From Serratia bockelmannii (GTDB taxonomy: Bacteria > Pseudomonadota > Gammaproteobacteria > Enterobacterales > Enterobacteriaceae): DNA of 64,000 nt. The notes below the pieces were generated by a model that was given only the letters and a program-made list of their open reading frames with translations, had not been told where the DNA came from and searched no databases. Position numbers and translations under genes: made by a program. The first letter of the stretch is position 1, and each line of letters opens with the position of its first letter. Positions 58,378 through 64,000 of this stretch are shown in pieces. The DNA lies in the NCBI RefSeq assembly GCF_008011855.1, contig NZ_VOUX01000033.1:1240001-1304000 (forward strand), in the 5' to 3' direction.

Positions 58378-58398
58378 GTAGCGCCTGCCCGGCGCTAC
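58378..58398. repeat. Hairpin between nuoL and nuoM
   Basis: GTAGCGCC-TGCCC-GGCGCTAC, a perfect 8-bp stem. It is in the largest gap of this operon and lacks a T-run. It may mark RNA processing or stability. Confidence 0.6.
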
Positions 58399-58430
58399 GC
58401 CCGAAAAATGCGTCTGTTTAAATTATTCAA

Positions 58431-60278
58431 TTAAACCAAAATCAACAGAGCCAATACGACCACTGCACCCACACCCATAGACGCTATATACCAACGCACC
58501 TGACCGTTCTCGCTCACCGTCAGACCGCGGTTCCCCCAGCGGGAGAAGACGGCCGGCAGGTTCATCAGCGAGTTCAGCGGATCACGCTGCAGCAGCTTCG
58601 CAATGCCCAGATACGGCTTGACGAACACTTTGTCATACAGCCAGTCGAAGCCCCAGGCATGGAACCACCAGGTCGAGAAGAAACGACCCGGCGCGCTGTT
58701 GGCGATGCTGTTGACCAGGCTGCGTTTGCCCAGCCACAGCGCGGCCGCCAGCAGAATGCCGACGATAGCCACCACGCCAGAGGTGATTTCCAGCGTCAGC
58801 ACGCTGCCGTGCGCCAGTTCGGTGGTCTCCGGCAGCACGCCCTGCAACGGCGGCACGATCATCGCGCCGACGAAGGTAGACAGCACCAGCAGAACCAGCA
58901 GTGGCAGGTGGTGAGTGATGCCTTTACCGGCATGCGCTTTGATTTTCTCTTCGCCATGGAACACGATGAAAATCATACGGAAGGTGTACAGCGAGGTCAT
59001 GAACGCACCAACCAAGCCGGCCACCATCAGGTTGATGTGACCGTTGGCCATCGCGCCCGCCAGGATCTCGTCCTTACTGAAGAAGCCGGCCGTGACCAGC
59101 GGCAACGCAGACAGCGCCGCGCCGCCCACCAGGAAGCAGACGTACACCAGCGGGATGCTCTTGCGCAAACCGCCCATCTTGAAGATGTTTTGCTCGTGGT
59201 GGCAAGCCAGGATCACCGAACCGGACGACAGGAACAGCAGCGCCTTGAAGAACGCGTGGGTCATCAGGTGGAAGATCGCCGCGTCCCATGCCTGTACGCC
59301 CAGCGCCAGGAACATGTAACCGATCTGGCTCATGGTGGAGTAAGCGAGCACGCGCTTGATGTCGGTCTGCACCAGCGCGGCGAAGCCGGCCAGCAGCAGA
59401 GTGACCGCACCGACGATGCCCACCAGGTGCAGCACTTCCGGCGCCATCAGGAACAGGCCGTGCGTACGGGCGATCAGATAGACGCCCGCGGTCACCATGG
59501 TCGCCGCGTGGATCAGTGCGGAAACCGGGGTTGGGCCCGCCATCGCGTCCGCCAACCAGGTTTGCAACGGCAGCTGCGCCGATTTACCGACCGCGCCGCC
59601 CAGCAGCATCAGGGTCGCCCAGGTGATGGCCGTGTCGCCCACCGCCAGTTTCTGCGGCGCCAGGATCATCAGCTCGCGGATGTTCAGCGTGCCCAGCTCG
59701 TTGTAGAGGATGAACAGCGCGAACGCCAGGAACACGTCGCCCACGCGGGTGACGATAAAGGCTTTCATCGCCGCCGCGCCGTTGGCCGGATCTTTGTAGT
59801 AGAAACCGATCAACAGGTAGCTGCACAGGCCTACGCCTTCCCAACCCAGATACATCAGCAGCAGGTTGTCCGCCAGCACCAATACCACCATGCTGGCGAT
59901 AAACAGGTTGGTGTAAGCGAAGAAGCGCGAATAGCCCTCTTCACCGCGCATGTACCAGGAAGCGAACATGTGGATGAAGAAGCCGACGCCGGTGACCACC
60001 GACAGCATGGTCAGCGACAGGCCGTCCAGCACCAGGGTCACGCCGATATTGAAGTTGCCGACGGCCATCCAGGTCCACAGGCTTTGCTCGAACAGCTGCA
60101 CGCCGGCGGCTTTCTGGGCGAAGAAATCCATCGCCACATACACCGTGACCAGCGCAGCCAGGCCGATAGAACCCACGCCGACGGTGGCCGCCGTGTTTTC
60201 AGACCAACGACCGCGGGAAAATGCCAACAGCAGGAACCCGATCAGCGGTAGCAGAATTGTTAAATATAATAGGTTCAT
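58431..60278 (-). CDS. nuoL: NADH dehydrogenase I subunit L
   Basis: A 615-residue complex I subunit with the proton-channel segments ([27 protein letters not shown] and [19 protein letters not shown]) and the long C-terminal lateral helix with its last membrane anchor. It overlaps nuoK by 4 bp. Confidence 0.97.
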   Translation of the reverse strand: MNLLYLTILLPLIGFLLLAFSRGRWSENTAATVGVGSIGLAALVTVYVAMDFFAQKAAGVQLFEQSLWTWMAVGNFNIGVTLVLDGLSLTMLSVVTGVGFFIHMFASWYMRGEEGYSRFFAYTNLFIASMVVLVLADNLLLMYLGWEGVGLCSYLLIGFYYKDPANGAAAMKAFIVTRVGDVFLAFALFILYNELGTLNIRELMILAPQKLAVGDTAITWATLMLLGGAVGKSAQLPLQTWLADAMAGPTPVSALIHAATMVTAGVYLIARTHGLFLMAPEVLHLVGIVGAVTLLLAGFAALVQTDIKRVLAYSTMSQIGYMFLALGVQAWDAAIFHLMTHAFFKALLFLSSGSVILACHHEQNIFKMGGLRKSIPLVYVCFLVGGAALSALPLVTAGFFSKDEILAGAMANGHINLMVAGLVGAFMTSLYTFRMIFIVFHGEEKIKAHAGKGITHHLPLLVLLVLSTFVGAMIVPPLQGVLPETTELAHGSVLTLEITSGVVAIVGILLAAALWLGKRSLVNSIANSAPGRFFSTWWFHAWGFDWLYDKVFVKPYLGIAKLLQRDPLNSLMNLPAVFSRWGNRGLTVSENGQVRWYIASMGVGAVVVLALLILV

Positions 60279-60577
60279 CCGCGCATCTCACTGACAGTAT
60301 CAATATTCAGGGTATGACGACGACGGTAGAGCTGCAGCAGCAGCGCCAGGCCGATACTGGCCTCGGCTGCCGCCAGGCTGATCGCCAGGATGTACATCAC
60401 CTGCCCGTCCGCCTGGCCCCAGTAGCTTCCCGCCACGATAAACGCCAACGCCGCAGCGTTGATCATCACTTCCAGGCTGATCAGCATAAACAGCAGGTTG
60501 CGGCGCACCAGCAGCCCGGTCAGCCCGAGCACAAACAGGATAGCCGCCAGGATCAGGCCGTGTTGAAGAGGGATCAT
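60275..60577 (-). CDS. nuoK: NADH dehydrogenase I subunit K
   Basis: A 100-residue subunit with three membrane segments and the conserved membrane Glu residues ([10 protein letters not shown] and [11 protein letters not shown]). It overlaps nuoJ and nuoL by 4 bp at each end. Confidence 0.97.
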   Translation of the reverse strand: MIPLQHGLILAAILFVLGLTGLLVRRNLLFMLISLEVMINAAALAFIVAGSYWGQADGQVMYILAISLAAAEASIGLALLLQLYRRRHTLNIDTVSEMRG

Positions 60578-61131
60578 GCTTGCTCCTCCGATTTTCTTCT
60601 CGCCATTTCGCCACTCGCCGGCGCGTTGCTCAGCACCTCGCCAGGCTTGTGCTCGCGGCCGATATGGAAGGCGACAACCAGACCCGCCAACAGCAGCATT
60701 GAAGCCAGCTCAACCGCCAGTACGTAAGGCCCGAACAGGCTGATGCCCACCGCCTTCGCGTCAACCATCTCGCCGCTGATACCCTGATCGGATACGCTGC
60801 GGATCGCGACGATCAATACCACCAGCAGCGCCAGTGACAACAGGCCAGGCCCGATCCACACCGTCGGCTTCATCCAGTCGCGTTCTTGCTGCTGCACGTT
60901 GCCGAGGTTCAGCATCATCACCACGAACACGAACAGCACCATGATGGCGCCCGCATAGACGATGATTTCCAACGCGGCGGCAAAGTAGGCGCCGAGAGAG
61001 AAGAAGACTGCCGAGATCGCCAGTAACGAGACGATCAGATACAGCAGCGCATGCACAGGGTTGGTATGGGTGATCACGCGAATCGTCGCGGCCACCGCAA
61101 TCAAACCTGCCAGATAAAATGCAATTTCCAT
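60574..61131 (-). CDS. nuoJ: NADH dehydrogenase I subunit J
   Basis: A 185-residue subunit with five membrane segments, including the conserved [21 protein letters not shown] chose the ATG at 61131 (MEIAFYLAG), because its length then matches E. coli NuoJ and the extra upstream residues are from nuoI. It follows nuoI by 13 bp. Confidence 0.95.
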   Translation of the reverse strand: MEIAFYLAGLIAVAATIRVITHTNPVHALLYLIVSLLAISAVFFSLGAYFAAALEIIVYAGAIMVLFVFVVMMLNLGNVQQQERDWMKPTVWIGPGLLSLALLVVLIVAIRSVSDQGISGEMVDAKAVGISLFGPYVLAVELASMLLLAGLVVAFHIGREHKPGEVLSNAPASGEMARRKSEEQA

Positions 61132-61144
61132 GCTTGCTGGCTCC

Positions 61145-61687
61145 TTAGGGCAACAGACCTTTGACGTCGATCGGTTTGGCTTCGTTTTCGGCTTCGCCTT
61201 TGGCTTTGCCGTCAATCGCCATACCGGCCATCCGGTAGAAGTTATATTCCGGATATTTACCCGGCCCCGAGATCAACAGATCTTCTTTTTCGTACACCAG
61301 ATCCTGACGCTTGTACTCACCCAGTTCGAAATCCGGCGTCAGCTGGATAGCGGTAGTCGGGCAAGCCTCTTCGCACAGGCCACAGAAAATGCAGCGCGAG
61401 AAGTTGATGCGGAAGAACTCCGGATACCAACGGCCGTCTTTCTGTTCCGCTTTTTGCAGCGAGATACAGCCGACCGGGCAGGCCACCGCACACAGGTTAC
61501 AGGCGACGCAGCGCTCTTCGCCGTCCGGATCGCGCGTCAGCACGATGCGGCCACGGTAGCGCGGCGGCAGGTAAACCGGTTCTTCCGGATACATCTGGGT
61601 TTCGCGCTTGGCGAAGGCATGCATGCCAATCATCCAAATGCTGCGCACCTGGGTGCCGAAACCAACCACTAACTCTTTCAATGTCAT
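61145..61687 (-). CDS. nuoI: NADH dehydrogenase I subunit I
   Basis: A 180-residue peripheral subunit with two 4Fe-4S binding motifs ([15 protein letters not shown] and [15 protein letters not shown]). It passes electrons towards the quinone site (clusters N6a/N6b). It follows nuoH by 14 bp. Confidence 0.97.
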   Translation of the reverse strand: MTLKELVVGFGTQVRSIWMIGMHAFAKRETQMYPEEPVYLPPRYRGRIVLTRDPDGEERCVACNLCAVACPVGCISLQKAEQKDGRWYPEFFRINFSRCIFCGLCEEACPTTAIQLTPDFELGEYKRQDLVYEKEDLLISGPGKYPEYNFYRMAGMAIDGKAKGEAENEAKPIDVKGLLP

Positions 61688-61701
61688 GGTTTATTCACCC
61701 C

Positions 61702-62679
61702 TTATTGAGCGTTGTACAAAATGACCGCGGCGGTTGCCAGCAGGTTCAGCAGCGTCAGCGGCAGGCACACTTTCCAGCCGAAGGACATCACCTGGTCATA
61801 ACGCGGACGCGGCAGCGCGGCACGGATCAGGATGAACATCATCATGAAGAAGGCCGTTTTCAACGCGAACCAGATGAATGGCGGCAGGAACGGACCCTGC
61901 CAGCCGCCGAAGAACAACGTCACAATCAGGGCGGACACGGTGACGATACCGATGTATTCCCCCACGAAGAACAGACCGAACTTCATGCCGGAATATTCGA
62001 TGTGGTAACCGTCGGCCAGTTCCTGCTCGGCTTCCGGCTGGTCAAACGGGTGACGGTGGCACACCGCCACGCCGGCGATCGCGAAGGTCACGAAGCCGAA
62101 GAACTGCGGAATGACGTTCCAGACGTGCGCCTGGGATTCAACGATGGCCTGCATGTTGAACGAATCCGCCTGCATCACCACGCCCATCAGCGACAGGCCG
62201 ATGAACACTTCGTAGCTCAGGGTTTGCGCGGAGGCGCGCATCGCGCCCAACAGCGAGTATTTGTTGTTGCTCGACCATCCGGCGAACAGCACGGCGTACA
62301 CCGCCAGGCCGGCCATCATCAGGAAGAACAGAATACCGATGTTGAGATCGGACACCGCCCAGGTCGGGCTGACCGGAACGATGGCAAATGCCAGCAACAG
62401 GGAAGTAAAGGCGATCATCGGCGCCAGGGTGAAGATCACCCGGTCGGAGAATCTCGGTACCCAGTCTTCCTTGAAGAACATTTTGATCATGTCGGCGACC
62501 AGCTGCAGCGAGCCGCCCCAACCTACGCGGTTCGGTCCGTAGCGGTTCTGGAACAGGCCGAGCAGGCGGCGTTCGCCGAAGCTCATGAATGCCCCGCACG
62601 CCACGACCACCAACAGGATCACGACCGCTTTAAGAATGGCGATCAGAATGTCGATCACCTCAGGGGTAAACCAGCTCAT
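61702..62679 (-). CDS. nuoH: NADH dehydrogenase I subunit H
   Basis: A 325-residue subunit with about eight segments and the quinone-site loops ([22 protein letters not shown] and [19 protein letters not shown]). It overlaps nuoG by 4 bp. Confidence 0.97.
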   Translation of the reverse strand: MSWFTPEVIDILIAILKAVVILLVVVACGAFMSFGERRLLGLFQNRYGPNRVGWGGSLQLVADMIKMFFKEDWVPRFSDRVIFTLAPMIAFTSLLLAFAIVPVSPTWAVSDLNIGILFFLMMAGLAVYAVLFAGWSSNNKYSLLGAMRASAQTLSYEVFIGLSLMGVVMQADSFNMQAIVESQAHVWNVIPQFFGFVTFAIAGVAVCHRHPFDQPEAEQELADGYHIEYSGMKFGLFFVGEYIGIVTVSALIVTLFFGGWQGPFLPPFIWFALKTAFFMMMFILIRAALPRPRYDQVMSFGWKVCLPLTLLNLLATAAVILYNAQ

Positions 62680-64000
62680 CGTGCCGCCTCCCGCAGATTG
62701 TCTACCTTAGCACCCACCAAGATCGGCGGGATCCCTGGCAAGCCGAGCGGCAAACCAACCTGGCCCTGGGTCAGGGTTTCACTCAGACGCACCGGCAGAC
62801 GCAAGGTCTGGCCCGCGCAGCTGAACTCCACCAGGCTGCCCGCGTTGACGCCAAGCGTCGCCGCGTCGGCCGGGTTGACCATCACGTAGGCTTCTGGCAT
62901 GCGCTGCTGGATCACGTGAGAGCGCTGCGACATTTCATCGCTGCCGAACAGGTGGTAGTAAGGCGCGACACGCCAGCCGTCGTTCGGATTGAAGGCGGCT
63001 GGCACGCGGTCGAAGTAACCGAGGCTGCCCTCCCCCGCTTCGATCAGGCGCACGCCCGGATCGCCGTGGCGCAGTTTGCCGCCCACTTCGGCCTGGAACT
63101 TGTTCCATGCCTGCGGTGAGTTCCAGCCTGGCGCCCAGGCGAACGGGATCTGCTGACGATCGGCCAGCGGGCTGTTATTCCCTTCCATCGAGAAGGCGAA
63201 CATGGTGTCTTTATCCTGCGGCTGACGCGGCTCGTGCACGCTGATGTTGGCGCGCATGGCGGTACGGCCGCTGGAACGGTGCGGCGAACGCGCCAGCTTC
63301 TGACCGCGAATGCGGAACGTCGCGTCCGGCGCGGCATCGACGATGCCCTGCAGCTGCGGCAATGCGGCGACGCAAGCGGCGATCACGTCATCGAGCTGGG
63401 TCCAGTCCACGTGGCGGCTGGTGTAGGTGGAGTGCAGCGAGTGCATCCAGCGCCAGCTTTCCAGCATCACGGTGAACTGATTTTTCTTGGCGTCGTCATA
63501 GTAAGCCGGATCGTATACCTGGAAGAAGCGCTGCGCGCGGCCTTCCTGGTTGATCAGCGTACCGTCGCTCTCGGCGAAGCTGGCCGAGGAGAGGATCAGG
63601 TTGGCTTTGTCCATGATCGCGGTGCGCTGGTGGTCGGCGACGATCAGGTTGTTGACCTTGGCCAACGCTGCGTCCACCTGCGCCGCCGGCGCATGACGAT
63701 AGAGATCGTTTTCCATCACGATGGCGGTGTCGGCTGCGCCACTCGCCAGCTGTTCCAGCGCTTGATCGAGCGAACCGCCGCCGATCATCGCCAGGCCCAT
63801 GCTGTTGGCAGCGCCCGCCACGAAGGTGATGCCGACATCGGAACCGCGGCCCTTCAACGCTTTGGCGATGTTGGCCGCCGCTTCGATGATGGCTTCGCTG
63901 CCGGCGTTGCTGCCGGTCACGATAAGCGGTTTGCGTGCGCCGGTCAGCGCCTGCACGATGATATCGACTTTCTTGTTCAGGCCGTCGGCCAGATCGTTCA
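62676..64000 (-). CDS. nuoG: NADH dehydrogenase I subunit G, C-terminal part
   Basis: The gene runs off the window end. About 441 C-terminal residues are present. They are of the molybdopterin-oxidoreductase-like type found in NuoG ([25 protein letters not shown], and the C-terminal [20 protein letters not shown]). The frame stays open to base 64000, so the real gene begins outside. It is co-transcribed with nuoH. Confidence 0.95.
   Translation of the reverse strand, partial: NDLADGLNKKVDIIVQALTGARKPLIVTGSNAGSEAIIEAAANIAKALKGRGSDVGITFVAGAANSMGLAMIGGGSLDQALEQLASGAADTAIVMENDLYRHAPAAQVDAALAKVNNLIVADHQRTAIMDKANLILSSASFAESDGTLINQEGRAQRFFQVYDPAYYDDAKKNQFTVMLESWRWMHSLHSTYTSRHVDWTQLDDVIAACVAALPQLQGIVDAAPDATFRIRGQKLARSPHRSSGRTAMRANISVHEPRQPQDKDTMFAFSMEGNNSPLADRQQIPFAWAPGWNSPQAWNKFQAEVGGKLRHGDPGVRLIEAGEGSLGYFDRVPAAFNPNDGWRVAPYYHLFGSDEMSQRSHVIQQRMPEAYVMVNPADAATLGVNAGSLVEFSCAGQTLRLPVRLSETLTQGQVGLPLGLPGIPPILVGAKVDNLREAAR

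Overview
The window is chromosomal DNA of an enterobacterium, most likely Serratia (S. marcescens group). This rests on high-GC coding sequence, gene order shared with Escherichia coli (ompC-micF-rcsDB-rcsC-gyrA-ubiG-nrdAB-yfaE, then yfaY-tyrP-yfaZ, then menEC B H D-elaB-nuoN to nuoG) and close protein matches to enterobacterial families. The species call is an inference from synteny and protein recognition; no search was run.

Layout. 1-8.3 kb: a LysR regulator, then the tetrathionate respiration locus: reductase genes ttrA, ttrC and ttrB on the minus strand, divergent from the two-component pair ttrS-ttrR. The shared 190-bp control region holds two perfect palindromes and an FNR-like site. 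8.3-12.0 kb: an AT-richer accessory segment with a VUT/YhhQ-type membrane transporter and a CpdA-like (class III) phosphodiesterase, facing an XRE/S24 repressor-like protein coupled to an unknown protein. Next to it lies almost 0.9 kb with no convincing gene. 12.0-16.2 kb: a LexA-controlled DinI-family gene, tRNA-Thr and tRNA-Ser, osmE, a TetR-controlled cluster with two operators, a VOC protein and the porin gene ompC. 16.5-24.8 kb: micF RNA, a DUF4186 gene, a YbjJ-type MFS gene and the Rcs phosphorelay (rcsD, rcsB, rcsC). 25-32.7 kb: gyrA, ubiG and the class Ia ribonucleotide reductase operon nrdA-nrdB-yfaE, with DnaA- and NrdR-type control sites.

32.7-43.7 kb: an unlisted chromosomal hok/sok type I toxin-antitoxin locus, an AraC regulator divergent from an FAD monooxygenase, yfaY, tyrP with a pair of TyrR boxes, a TonB-dependent receptor plus periplasmic binding protein, yfaZ and a catalase. 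43.7-50.1 kb: menaquinone genes menD-H-B-C-E followed upstream by elaB, without the menF that sits between menD and elaB in E. coli. 50.1-55.3 kb: idnD-idnO, a ycdZ-like gene and an MFS/LysR divergent pair. 55.3-64.0 kb: the distal half of the complex I operon (nuoN back to nuoG, nuoG cut by the window end).

How it fits together. Much of the window serves respiration and envelope sensing: tetrathionate reductase, menaquinone synthesis and NADH dehydrogenase I form one electron-transport theme, and OmpC/MicF and Rcs form an envelope theme. The least familiar part is the 8.6-11.2 kb cassette. Its transporter, phosphodiesterase, unknown protein and cleavage-incompetent S24 regulator look like a small transferred module of unknown function.
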